Source of the DNA: JTS-RE37 sp963756115
GTDB lineage: Bacteria > Bacteroidota > Bacteroidia > Flavobacteriales > Flavobacteriaceae
DNA: 64,000 bases
Direction: 5' to 3'
Assembly: GCA_963756115.1 (NCBI GenBank)
Contig: CAVWMN010000003.1
Coordinates: forward strand, 372,001 to 436,000
A program made the translations under genes and the position numbers. This document shows, one piece after another, positions 44,973-53,203 of the stretch; the stretch's first letter is position 1, and the number at the start of each line of letters is the position of its first letter. The notes below the pieces were generated by a model. That model had not been told where the DNA came from, searched no databases, and worked only from the letters and a program-made list of their open reading frames with translations.

Positions 44973-45542
44973 TCAATCCGCCACTTCCACAACCATCTCC
45001 ACCTCAATGGCGATATTGTTCGGCAAAGATCCCATCCCTACTGCCGCCCGGGCATGTTTTCCCCGCTCCCCGAAGACCGCTACCATCAGGTCTGAATAAC
45101 CATTTACCACTTTGGGGTGGTCCGTAAACTCAGGGACCGCATTCACCATGCCTTTTACCTTGACAATCCGGATGACTTTGTTCAGGTTCCCCAGTTCGGC
45201 CTTTAGCACCGATAACTGGTTGATGCCCGTAACCCGGGCAGCTTCATATCCCTGCTCTATCGTAAGGTCAGCCCCCAGTTTCCCTGTAATATCTTCCCCA
45301 TTTGACTGCTTGGGGCCCTTCCCGGCCAGAAAAATAAGGTTCCCGGTTCGTACAGCATTCACATAATTGGCAACCGGTGCCGACGGGGTGCTCAAATCGA
45401 TCCCCAGTTCCTTCAGGCGGGCTTCAGGATCATAAGTTTCGATAGTCTTGTCCGGGGCCTTCGGCTCCTCCTTTTTGGTATTACAGGCCAGTACCAGCAA
45501 CCCCAGGATTCCCATTAAAATCTTGTTCTTATACATCATCAT
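44973..45542 (-). CDS. RidA-family protein with lipoprotein leader
   Basis: RidA proteins hydrolyse reactive enamines/imines such as 2-aminoacrylate to keto acids and ammonia, normally in the cytoplasm. This 189-residue version starts with a lipoprotein leader (MGILGLLVLAC, lipobox VLAC) and a charged linker, so it should sit in the periplasm. The RidA core follows from about residue 55: NAVRTGNLIFLAGKGP and, near the end, the key arginine in HARAAVGMGSLPNN with the IEVEMVVEV strand. It is the last gene of the six-gene block, 11 bases after the PLP enzyme. Confidence 0.85.
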   Translation of the reverse strand: MMMYKNKILMGILGLLVLACNTKKEEPKAPDKTIETYDPEARLKELGIDLSTPSAPVANYVNAVRTGNLIFLAGKGPKQSNGEDITGKLGADLTIEQGYEAARVTGINQLSVLKAELGNLNKVIRIVKVKGMVNAVPEFTDHPKVVNGYSDLMVAVFGERGKHARAAVGMGSLPNNIAIEVEMVVEVAD

Positions 45543-45553
45543 AATTTTTTGAA

Positions 45554-46768
45554 TCAGGCAATTGTAAGGACCTCCTTCACCCGGCTGGCGACAATTCGTT
45601 CCTGACCGGGCTCCATCATCCAGGTGGTGATCCCTATGGTATCCTTATCCCCTACTGTAGCAATTGCCGGGTGTCCTTCCATGAGTTGTTTGCGGGCATC
45701 TTCGGGCGTGATTTTTACCTGGTTTTGGTCCCACCGGATTCTCAGGGAAGGCACATGGTTGGCATGGGGGGGAACATGGATCTCCGTATCCACACCTTTA
45801 ACGGACAATGCGCTCTCACTGATCAGGTTGATCTGTTCCTCCCACAATTGCCATTCTTTTTCATGATCCTTTTTCAAGTATAACTCCAGTGCCACCAGCA
45901 TCCCCAGTACCTCCTCCTTATTGACTTTCATGCCCCGGGCAATGGTGGTACCCCTTGGTGGGGTATGGAGTCGCGCTGCTTCAATATGGCTCCGGTTCCC
46001 CAACAGTAGTCCGGCGCTTTGCGGCCCGCGAATCCCTTTTCCACCGGAAAACGCCACCAGGTCGAATCCCAATTTGGTGAACTTAAATAGGTTTTCCACC
46101 GGCGGGACATCCGCTGCACAGTCTATAAAAGTGGCTACGTTATGTTTCTTTCCTATTGCAACAAATTCCTCCCATTTGATTTCACCTTCATCCGTATTGG
46201 CATTCAAAAACCAGAGCATGGCTGTATTTTTATTGATGGCAGCCTCCAGTTCTCCGGCTGATTTTATCCTTACCAGTTTAGCCCCTGTATTGGTCAATGC
46301 ATGGGTATATCCAATGTTATGGGCTTCCTGCAGGATGACCTCATTTTTTAGTCCCGTTGCATCCGGGAGCTGGGCTACCTTATCCGGATCCATGCCACAC
46401 ATCACCCCCGCCAGCCCGATGGTCATGGCACCGAATGCACCGGATGATACGGTGGCATACTCACAGTTGAGCAACTGGGCGATACGTTCCCCTACCTTGT
46501 CGTGCAACTGGTCCAGGTCTACATATTCCGTGGCACCGAAGGCGATAGCTGAAGTTACCTCTTCCGGCATCAGGGAGCCGGTCATAGAGGTATAGGTCCC
46601 GGCTGCGTTGATAAAGGTTCGCAACCCCAATTCCTTGAAGTAATTACGTTTCAGGGGGCCCGGTGGTGCGGCGCCCATCACCTGGGGACCTATCAGGCCT
46701 GCGCCAGCCAAACCGCCTAGTACCGGAACGCTGGAAACCAGTTGTAACAATTTTCTCCTGCTGATCAT
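45554..46768 (-). CDS. Exported SelA-like PLP-dependent enzyme (DgaE/aminotransferase class V-like)
   Basis: A 404-residue protein. The leader MISRRKLLQLVSSVPVLGG is twin-arginine-like, so the folded enzyme with PLP could be exported. The catalytic domain is SelA/DgaE-like: INAAGTYTSMTGSLMPEEV, YATVSSGAFGAMTIGLAG, ATFIDCAADVPP with the Asp that holds the PLP ring, and SGGKGIRGPQSAGLL with the Schiff-base lysine. Family members catalyse ammonia elimination from amino sugars acids or similar beta-elimination. An enamine product would explain the RidA genes on both sides (19 and 11 bases away). Substrate unknown. Confidence 0.85.
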   Translation of the reverse strand: MISRRKLLQLVSSVPVLGGLAGAGLIGPQVMGAAPPGPLKRNYFKELGLRTFINAAGTYTSMTGSLMPEEVTSAIAFGATEYVDLDQLHDKVGERIAQLLNCEYATVSSGAFGAMTIGLAGVMCGMDPDKVAQLPDATGLKNEVILQEAHNIGYTHALTNTGAKLVRIKSAGELEAAINKNTAMLWFLNANTDEGEIKWEEFVAIGKKHNVATFIDCAADVPPVENLFKFTKLGFDLVAFSGGKGIRGPQSAGLLLGNRSHIEAARLHTPPRGTTIARGMKVNKEEVLGMLVALELYLKKDHEKEWQLWEEQINLISESALSVKGVDTEIHVPPHANHVPSLRIRWDQNQVKITPEDARKQLMEGHPAIATVGDKDTIGITTWMMEPGQERIVASRVKEVLTIA

Positions 46769-46787
46769 TCCATTTTGTTTTATGTAG

Positions 46788-47255
46788 TTAATCCAAAGCT
46801 GCTATGCAATCCATTTCCACAAGTGAATCCCCGGGAACACCCCCATAAGTGGCTACTGTAGTCCGTACCGGCGGGCTGTCCCCAAATCGTCCCCGGAAAA
46901 CCTCGTTCATTCCATTGTAATCAGCCAGGTCTGCCAGGTAGACATTCACTTTCAACACCTTTTCCATGGAGGAACCGTTGTTCTCCAGTTCCTTCTGGAG
47001 TTCCTTGAGCACATGGTCCGTATGCGATTTGATATCGCCTTCAAAATGTGCACCCTTTCCGGCAATATACAGTGTATTGCCATGCTTTACAGCTCCCGAA
47101 AATAGAGGGATATCCTGGTCTGTCACCACACCCGAAACTACTTTTTTGGCAGGCTTGCCCGATTTTCCCATGGCATTGGCCGTACCAACCCCGAGGAGGG
47201 CGGCCATTGCCAGCCCCATTTTTTTAAAGGACGATCTTCTTGTTGTTTTTTCCAT
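46788..47255 (-). CDS. RidA-family protein with twin-arginine leader
   Basis: A 155-residue protein whose N-terminus, TTRRSSFKKMGLAMAALLG, is a twin-arginine signal, followed by the RidA fold: HGNTLYIAGKGAHFEGD, VLKVNVYLADLADYNGMNEV and the key arginine in PPVRTTVATYGGVPGDS. Predicted to act in the periplasm with the PLP enzyme encoded 19 bases downstream, clearing enamine or imine products. It differs clearly from the lipoprotein RidA of the same block, so they are not a recent duplicate. Confidence 0.86.
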   Translation of the reverse strand: MEKTTRRSSFKKMGLAMAALLGVGTANAMGKSGKPAKKVVSGVVTDQDIPLFSGAVKHGNTLYIAGKGAHFEGDIKSHTDHVLKELQKELENNGSSMEKVLKVNVYLADLADYNGMNEVFRGRFGDSPPVRTTVATYGGVPGDSLVEMDCIAALD

Positions 47256-47310
47256 TGTTCTTGAGTTTAGAATTTATATAAGCTTTTACGCTGTTTCGAG
47301 GCCAATTATC

Positions 47311-48447
47311 CTAACCCTGCTGATGAGGTGGGGCAATTGCCTTGTCTGGGGATATCCTATCCCCTGTTTTTTTACGGTCGGGATCCCTGTCCCGCCACCA
47401 GGTAGCCAGGGAAGAGCCTGAAATATTCATCCAGGGCCCAAATACGGCCGGCGCGAGACCAACCGTTGCCACTTTCCCCATTTCAAGTGCTATGCCGGAG
47501 GCCAGGCCTCCGTTTTGCATCCCTACTTCCAGGGCGATGGTCCTGCAATCCTGTTCTTTCATCTTCAAAGCCCTGCAACTCCAGTACCCCAGAAAATAAC
47601 CAAGAAGGTTATGTATGACCGCTGCCAGGATAAGAAGGACTCCTATGGTCAAAAGGCTGTCCCTCCCGGCAGCGGTGATGATCATGATGATAACCGCAAT
47701 GCCGGCCATGGATACGATGGGCATGGCCTTGTCAAGCCATTTGGCCTTCCCGTGGAAAAAATGGTTGAACAGCAACCCTGCAATTATCGGGATGATCACG
47801 ATCTTTGTGATGCTCAGCATCATGCCCCAGAAATCCACGGGGACAAATTGTCCGGCCAGGGCCTTCATCAGCAAGGGTGTCATCAAGGGGGCAAGCAAGG
47901 TGGATACGGCAGTTAAAGTTACGGATAAGGCGAGGTTCGCTTTGGCCAGGTAGGACATCACATTGGAGGCCAGGCCACTTGGGGAAGAACCGATAAGCAC
48001 AACCCCTGCGGCAATTTCCGGTGGAAAGGCGAACAGGGTAGCTATGGTAAACCCAAGGAGTGGCATGATTGTAAACTGGCAGACAACACCCACCATTACC
48101 CCTTTGGGCATTTTTACCACTCCCAGAAAATCACGGACGCTCATGGCCGTTCCCATCCCGAACATAATCAGCTGCAGCAGTGGAACTATCAGGGATTGCA
48201 ACTGGAAACCCTTAACCTCCACGAGATACGCAGGATAATACATGGAAATAGTCACTGCTGCAAATATCAGTATCGTAAATGAGAAGCCTTTAAAGGATTC
48301 ATATCCCCGTACCGCAAAGGCGAGCAATATAAAAAAACACACCAGGGCCGGGCCTGCATCGTCACCGTCACCTAAGGCTATCAGCACAACCGCAGCCAGC
48401 AGCGCCACGATGGCAGCAAGCAGGAGGAGCGTATAGGATCTTTTCAT
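47311..48447 (-). CDS. Bile acid:sodium symporter (BASS)-family transporter
   Basis: A 378-residue inner-membrane protein with about ten helices. BASS hallmarks are present: CQFTIMPLLGF, the re-entrant GSSPSGLASNVMSYLAKANL with following SVTLTAVSTLLAPLMTP, and LEVGMQNGGLASGIAL. Bacterial members carry keto acids, steroids or similar organic anions with sodium. Set in a block of periplasmic enzymes, it is the likely entry route for the organic acid they produce. It ends 55 bases before the Tat-type RidA gene. Confidence 0.88.
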   Translation of the reverse strand: MKRSYTLLLLAAIVALLAAVVLIALGDGDDAGPALVCFFILLAFAVRGYESFKGFSFTILIFAAVTISMYYPAYLVEVKGFQLQSLIVPLLQLIMFGMGTAMSVRDFLGVVKMPKGVMVGVVCQFTIMPLLGFTIATLFAFPPEIAAGVVLIGSSPSGLASNVMSYLAKANLALSVTLTAVSTLLAPLMTPLLMKALAGQFVPVDFWGMMLSITKIVIIPIIAGLLFNHFFHGKAKWLDKAMPIVSMAGIAVIIMIITAAGRDSLLTIGVLLILAAVIHNLLGYFLGYWSCRALKMKEQDCRTIALEVGMQNGGLASGIALEMGKVATVGLAPAVFGPWMNISGSSLATWWRDRDPDRKKTGDRISPDKAIAPPHQQG

Positions 48448-48486
48448 AAAATTCCTTTGAGTATTCTCTTGGTAAACATATTCTCA

Positions 48487-49737
48487 TTATTCATTCCATA
48501 ATGGTTTTGATATCCCATTCAGGTCCCAAACCACCTTCCCGTCGCGCATCGTCAGTTCGCATTCCAGTTTTCGGGTTCCGTCCATCCGGAGTCCCCGGGT
48601 ATCGATAAACCCGAATTTGCCTTCCCGCAAATCGAGGATCGTGATATCTGCCCCCGCTCCTTCAGATAGGTGGCCCAATGCTGTTTTGTTGATATACTGT
48701 GCCGGGTTCCAGGTAACACATTGGATCACATCTTTCACCGGCATCCCCATATTGAGGAATTTGGACATTACGTTAATAATATCCTTCATACCCCCGTTCA
48801 TGCTTCCTGTATGCAGATCCGTGCTGATGGAATTGGGTTTAAACCCCTGCTTTAAAGCCGGGATAGCCTGCTCAAAAACAAAGCTGCCGCCACCATGGCC
48901 CACATCGAATAAGATCCCCCGCTTTTGCGCAGCGAAAACGAAGGACCGTACCTTCCCATCATCCCCTACCACAGGGATCCGTCCGTCTACATGGGCGTAG
49001 GTGTGCGTAAAGATATCCCCCGGGCGTAATTTTTCCATAAATAAGGTTTCAATCGACAATTCGGGTTCACTACCACCAAAATCGACCATCACAGGGATAT
49101 TAGCCAGTTTTCCCGCCTCCACGGCCCGTTCGGTAGGCGTCCAGTCGAAGCCACTGAAATGAGCGAGTTTAACGCCTACGATCAATTCCGGGTATTGCCG
49201 GGCTACCATAGCTGTCAGTTTGGGGTCCATATCGGCGCTATTCTGTTCCACGGCCCCCCCTTTCATCCCGGATCCCACTATATTAAGGAAGGATAATACC
49301 CGGGTTTCAGACCGGTCTATTGTCTGTTCCTTGAATGTCCGGAAATTACGCCAGCCTGCACCGCCCACATCCACCACGGTTGTTACCCCGCTCCTGAATG
49401 AAAATCCATCAGGGGGAAGGGCTGAGAAACCATTGCTGAGATAGGCGTCTGGTTCGGTACCGTAAAAATTATGGCTGTGGATATCGATCAGCCCCGGGCA
49501 TACAAAGAGCCCTGTTGCAGATATGACCAGTTTGGCCTGGGATGATGGGATATCCGCGGCAACGCTGGCGATCTTTCCATCCAGGATGGCCACATCCATT
49601 ACCTGGTCGATAGCGTTTTTAGGGTCTATGACATGTCCGCCTTTGATCAGTATGTCAAAATTCTGCGCTCTGGCACCGGTCGCCATCAGCAGACACCAAA
49701 GCCCGATAAAACTTTTAATTACAGTATTCGTTTTCAT
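48487..49737 (-). CDS. Exported amidohydrolase/deacetylase-family metallohydrolase
   Basis: A 416-residue protein starting at 49737 (MKTNTVIKSFIGLWCLL) with a signal peptide ending ARAQ. The barrel has the amidohydrolase signature LIDIHSHNFYG, the lysine in GVKLAHFSGF, THTYAHVDG and the final metal Asp in SISTDLHTGSMNGG. In other bacteria this deacetylase subfamily is often next to SelA/DgaE-like PLP genes, as it is here. It may remove an acyl group from the substrate before the PLP enzyme acts. Exported versions are less usual. Confidence 0.86.
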   Translation of the reverse strand: MKTNTVIKSFIGLWCLLMATGARAQNFDILIKGGHVIDPKNAIDQVMDVAILDGKIASVAADIPSSQAKLVISATGLFVCPGLIDIHSHNFYGTEPDAYLSNGFSALPPDGFSFRSGVTTVVDVGGAGWRNFRTFKEQTIDRSETRVLSFLNIVGSGMKGGAVEQNSADMDPKLTAMVARQYPELIVGVKLAHFSGFDWTPTERAVEAGKLANIPVMVDFGGSEPELSIETLFMEKLRPGDIFTHTYAHVDGRIPVVGDDGKVRSFVFAAQKRGILFDVGHGGGSFVFEQAIPALKQGFKPNSISTDLHTGSMNGGMKDIINVMSKFLNMGMPVKDVIQCVTWNPAQYINKTALGHLSEGAGADITILDLREGKFGFIDTRGLRMDGTRKLECELTMRDGKVVWDLNGISKPLWNE

Positions 49738-49750
49738 CTTCCTGGTTTTT

Positions 49751-51478
49751 TTATTGTATAGTATCACTTGCCGCCTCCCGAACCCTGGCTACCTCCGCTG
49801 CCGTAACGGCTGCTGCACTATTGCCAAAATTGGCCCGGATATAGGTTAGCACTTCTGCTATTTCCGTATCGCTCAGGAAAGCATGCTGGGGCATAACGCC
49901 ACTATACTGTTCCCCGTTCACCTCAATGGCACCTTCCATACCCTTCAAAAGTATGGCTATGAGCCTGTCCTTGTCCCCGGAGACCCATTCTGTTCCTGCA
50001 AGTGGCGGAAAACGCCCTGATGCCCCGGTGCCATCTCCCTGGTGACAGGCACTGCAAAACTTGGAATAGATAGCCTCTCCCCCGCTGAGGTCTTCTTTCA
50101 TCAAATTGTCTGTAACAACATCAGGGGTGCGGATATGGGGCAATTCCTTACGAGCTTCCATCGATGCCAGTTGCGGCAGACCAAAATCTTCTTTATCCCC
50201 GGTATAGTTTACTTTCCAGATCTTTCCTTTGACGGAATCTGAAATGTAAAGCGATCCGTCGGGCCCTACAGCAATACCCATGGGCCGGTAAAGTGCATCA
50301 TTTACATTCACGATAGGGTCAACCCCGGCAAATCCATCCGCAAAAACTTCCCATTCCCCCGTGGGATTCCCGTTCCGGAAGGGGACAAAACAAACAAAAT
50401 AACCGGATTGCGGGTAGGGTGCCCGGTTGGTGGATCCATGGAATGCAATAAAAGCGCCGTTTTTATAGCGAGCCGGGAATTGTTCCCCGTGATAGAATAC
50501 CAGGTCATTGGGCGCCCAGTGGCCGGGAAATCCGATGAGCGGATCTTCATACTCCGCGCAGCGTCCGATTATCCTGCCATCGCCTCCGTACTCCGGGGCC
50601 AGTACCTTTTTCCCCTGTACCTGGTCATAATAGCAGTAAGGCCATCCAAAGTTGGACCCCTCGGTGACTTTCATAAATTCCTCTGAAGGCAGTATGGCGC
50701 TCTGCCAGGGAGAAAAAATATTGGGAAAGAGCCTCAGCAGGTCATCACGCCCATGCATCACCACATATAATTGTTCATCCTGGGGGTTCCAGTCCATGGC
50801 CACCACACTCCGGATGCCGGAAGCATAGCGGGAGCCGTCTTTTTGGGTTTGCCCAGTTTTATTGGCATCAAAACGCCAGATACCTCCATGGTCTTCCAAC
50901 TGAGGGCAGGGGTCCAGGCCGGGAGCACGGGGTGTTCGTTTGGGTTCCTGGCAGGCATTGGAGGGCGCACCAAAGGGAACGTACATATTCCCTTTATTAT
51001 CGAATGCCAGCGGTTTCCCGATATGTTCGTGTTTGCCATGCTCATGGTCATCTGTAAGGATAACTTCCATTTCCCCCTCGGGGATCAGGGTACCGGGTTT
51101 CAGTTTATACCGGTATACGACCAGGTCGGAGCTGTGATACAGATACCCGTTATAAATCCGGACAGACGTAGCGTAACTCCACTTATCCAGGCCACCATAG
51201 GCCCCAAACTTTTCCACCACATCAGCCTGGCCATCATCATCCGTATCCTGTAGAACCGCAATGGAACCAGCTTCCCCTGAATTCCGGAGCTTGGCATAAA
51301 TAACCCCATCCGGGTTGACGGCCAGGTGCCGTACTGTTTCGGCCATACTGTCCACAACTACTGTTGCCTTAAAATTATCGGGAATAAAGAGGCCTCCATT
51401 CACGGGGTCTTTACGGCAGTGTACCAGGAAGATGATACAGGCAGCATACAGCAGGAGTCGTTTGATATCGATACGCAT
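49751..51478 (-). CDS. Lipoprotein PQQ-type sugar dehydrogenase-like propeller fused to cytochrome c
   Basis: A 575-residue protein. The leader ends in a lipobox (IFLVHC). Residues ~30-440 are a soluble-glucose-dehydrogenase-like beta-propeller (GIRSVVAMDWNPQDEQLYVV, EGSNFGWPYCYYD, VGPDGSLYISDSVKGKIW); residues ~465-560 are a cytochrome c with CSACH and a Met-bearing loop near GVMPQHAFL. The fusion gives an enzyme that passes electrons straight to its own heme. It is the first gene of the block; the deacetylase starts 13 bases after its stop. PQQ dependence is assumed from the family. Confidence 0.86.
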   Translation of the reverse strand: MRIDIKRLLLYAACIIFLVHCRKDPVNGGLFIPDNFKATVVVDSMAETVRHLAVNPDGVIYAKLRNSGEAGSIAVLQDTDDDGQADVVEKFGAYGGLDKWSYATSVRIYNGYLYHSSDLVVYRYKLKPGTLIPEGEMEVILTDDHEHGKHEHIGKPLAFDNKGNMYVPFGAPSNACQEPKRTPRAPGLDPCPQLEDHGGIWRFDANKTGQTQKDGSRYASGIRSVVAMDWNPQDEQLYVVMHGRDDLLRLFPNIFSPWQSAILPSEEFMKVTEGSNFGWPYCYYDQVQGKKVLAPEYGGDGRIIGRCAEYEDPLIGFPGHWAPNDLVFYHGEQFPARYKNGAFIAFHGSTNRAPYPQSGYFVCFVPFRNGNPTGEWEVFADGFAGVDPIVNVNDALYRPMGIAVGPDGSLYISDSVKGKIWKVNYTGDKEDFGLPQLASMEARKELPHIRTPDVVTDNLMKEDLSGGEAIYSKFCSACHQGDGTGASGRFPPLAGTEWVSGDKDRLIAILLKGMEGAIEVNGEQYSGVMPQHAFLSDTEIAEVLTYIRANFGNSAAAVTAAEVARVREAASDTIQ

Positions 51479-51851
51479 TGTCGTCTATTCCTTGTTGCAT
51501 TTAATTCACCAGCTACGGGGCCCGTTACCAGCAGCGATGGTACAAATTCACCCTCCATTTCCCGGGATGGCACTGGCTGGTTAGCAAAGTCAAGATAGCG
51601 TACTTTTTCCGGCAAAACAAGGTAAGATTCTCAAATGTGTTCGAACACACTTAATAAAATTATCTTGGTTGATCCATATACCATCGGCTTCGGCGGGCAT
51701 GAACGGTTCAGGAATCAAGCAATCGCTGAAGAAGGTGAACCCTATTCAGGGACCTTCAGAGGATGTATATGGTGTGGCCACTTTCCCGGGATTGGAGGTC
51801 GTCCCATCTGCCAGATTATGTGGACACACATAAAACCAGACCAAAAATTCA

Positions 51852-51998
51852 GGTTGGGATATTCTTATTCGAAGTAAAGACGAAGAACCCTTCGATGGGT
51901 ACAACCACGCTTTGGTGTAGTGGCGCAGGAAGGATCTAATCCGCTTGTTCCTTGCAGTAGGTCCGGCTAACTTAAGAACGGGGCGGGGTTGAGACCCC
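51852..51998 (+). repeat. 147-bp repeat, copy R1
   Basis: From GGTTGGGATATTC to GGGGTTGAGACCCC. Shares GATCTAATCCGCTTGTTC and GGCTAACTTAAGAACGGGGC with R2 and R3. This is the most diverged copy: its central palindrome is decayed to CCACGCTTTGGTGTAGTGG. Confidence 0.88.
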
Positions 51999-52138
51999 AT
52001 AATCTTGAATAGTATTTAGAAATATTCCTTTGTAAGTTGGCAGTAGCAGTCTGCAGTACTTGCCCTGGTAAGTCACGGGAGCAGCTTCCCGGAAATTAGC
52101 TTTTTCAAATTAATGGCCTGGCCACATAAATAGTTAAG

Positions 52139-52284
52139 GGTTGGGATACCCTTCTCCGAAGTATAGGCGAAGCAAGCTTCAATGGGTACCCCACGCCTGG
52201 GCGTGGTGGCGCAGGGAGGATCTAATCCGCTTGTTCCTTACAGTATGTCCGGCTAACTTTAGAACGGGGCGGGGTTGTAACCCC
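52139..52284 (+). repeat. 147-bp repeat, copy R2
   Basis: From GGTTGGGATACCC to GGGGTTGTAACCCC. Carries an intact central palindrome CCACGCCTGGGCGTGG and an end hairpin GGGGTT / AACCCC. Homology to R3 extends about 25 bases further upstream (TAATGGCC...TAGTTAAGG). Confidence 0.9.
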
Positions 52285-52449
52285 AAGCCCGGAACATGTA
52301 TCCGTGAAAATGTCAGAACTGGTAATAGCAGTTATTTGTTAGCAGAAAACAGAGAGCAGTAATCAGTACTACGCCCTTCGTAGCCAAAGGCGAAGAAGGG
52401 AACAGTGAACTTTTAGTGACTTTCTGTTATGTTCTTTTTTAATGGAGTA

Positions 52450-52724
52450 AAAAAGAACCAAAAAACTCCCTGGCTGATTTTTATTTTCTTGAAATCTACA
52501 CGCTTTCCACCGCCGCACCGTCCAGACCGCTTTCACTCCGTGGAATGCTCTTTGGACGGCTTCCTATGACCTGCGTGAAAACCGCTTGATTTCCTACTAA
52601 AATAAAAATAGGCCGAAAAATTTCTAATTAACAGATATAGTCCATTGGAACATTGAACTTGTAATACTGCCAACTGCCACTGTATACTGCCAACTATTTT
52701 AATAGGGCAAAACTTTGTCTGTCC
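52450..52724 (-). repeat. Dispersed repeat, inverted arm B
   Basis: Reverse complement of arm A at 44173-44416, with shared GGAAGCCGTCCAAAGAGCAT and AAAATCAGCCAGGGAG and a 25-30 base extra segment. Together with arm A it encloses the six-gene block at 44973-51478. Confidence 0.85.
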
Positions 52725-52817
52725 TCCGAAGCCGGGTGCGCAGGAGTGGGCAGCTGCATGGAAATATCGCTATACAAAAGGGATTATAACTAATGGCCCC
52801 GGGGGACAACTAGTTAA

Positions 52818-52965
52818 GGTTTAGGTAATCCTTCTTCGAAGTATAGGCGAAGCAGGCTTCTATGGGTACAGCCACGCCTGGGCGTGGTGGCGAAGGAAAG
52901 ATCTAATCCGCTTGTTCTTTGCAGTAGGCTCAGCTAACTTAAGGACGGGGTGGGGTTGTGACCCC
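52818..52965 (+). repeat. 147-bp repeat, copy R3
   Basis: From GGTTTAGGTAATCC to GGGGTTGTGACCCC. Intact central palindrome CCACGCCTGGGCGTGG and end hairpin GGGGT / ACCCC with different loop bases from R1 and R2. A fourth fragment with GCCACGCATTGGCATGGTGG lies at about 53011-53030. Confidence 0.9.
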
Positions 52966-53203
52966 AGGCACATACCGGGTATTTGGAAAAGTGCCCCTTT
53001 GAATGGACAACCGCCACGCATTGGCATGGTGGCGAAGTTTTCTAAGCTGGTTCTCCGTTGTGCCGAAAAATACCTGCCGGGAAGGTCTCTTTTTTGCAGT
53101 GGCTATACATTCGAGGTACTACGTTCAACGCCAAAAGTGGTACTTCAAACTTGATCAGTAGTTCGCCGAAGGCATTCACTGCATTCAATTTGGCCAGGGA
53201 ACG

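Larger units (their letters stand above)
51479..53203. other. Gene-free, repeat-rich region
   Basis: A 1.7-kb stretch without a credible gene. It holds three direct copies of a ~147-bp repeat (51852, 52139, 52818), a fourth short piece at 53012-53035, the inverted arm B (52450-52724), and a perfect 10-bp hairpin GTTCTTTTTT / AAAAAAGAAC at 52431-52458. Short reading frames here follow the repeats and are not protein-like. Confidence 0.75.

Noticed and set aside
44973..51478. Composite transposon
   Set aside because: Inverted arms are present, but there is no transposase, no short terminal inverted repeat and no target-site duplication that I could see.
51852..52965. Repeats as decayed GIY-YIG nuclease genes
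   Set aside because: One frame ends in a phrase that recalls such relics, but no GIY-YIG motif is visible and all frames have stops; conserved hairpins explain the similarity better.
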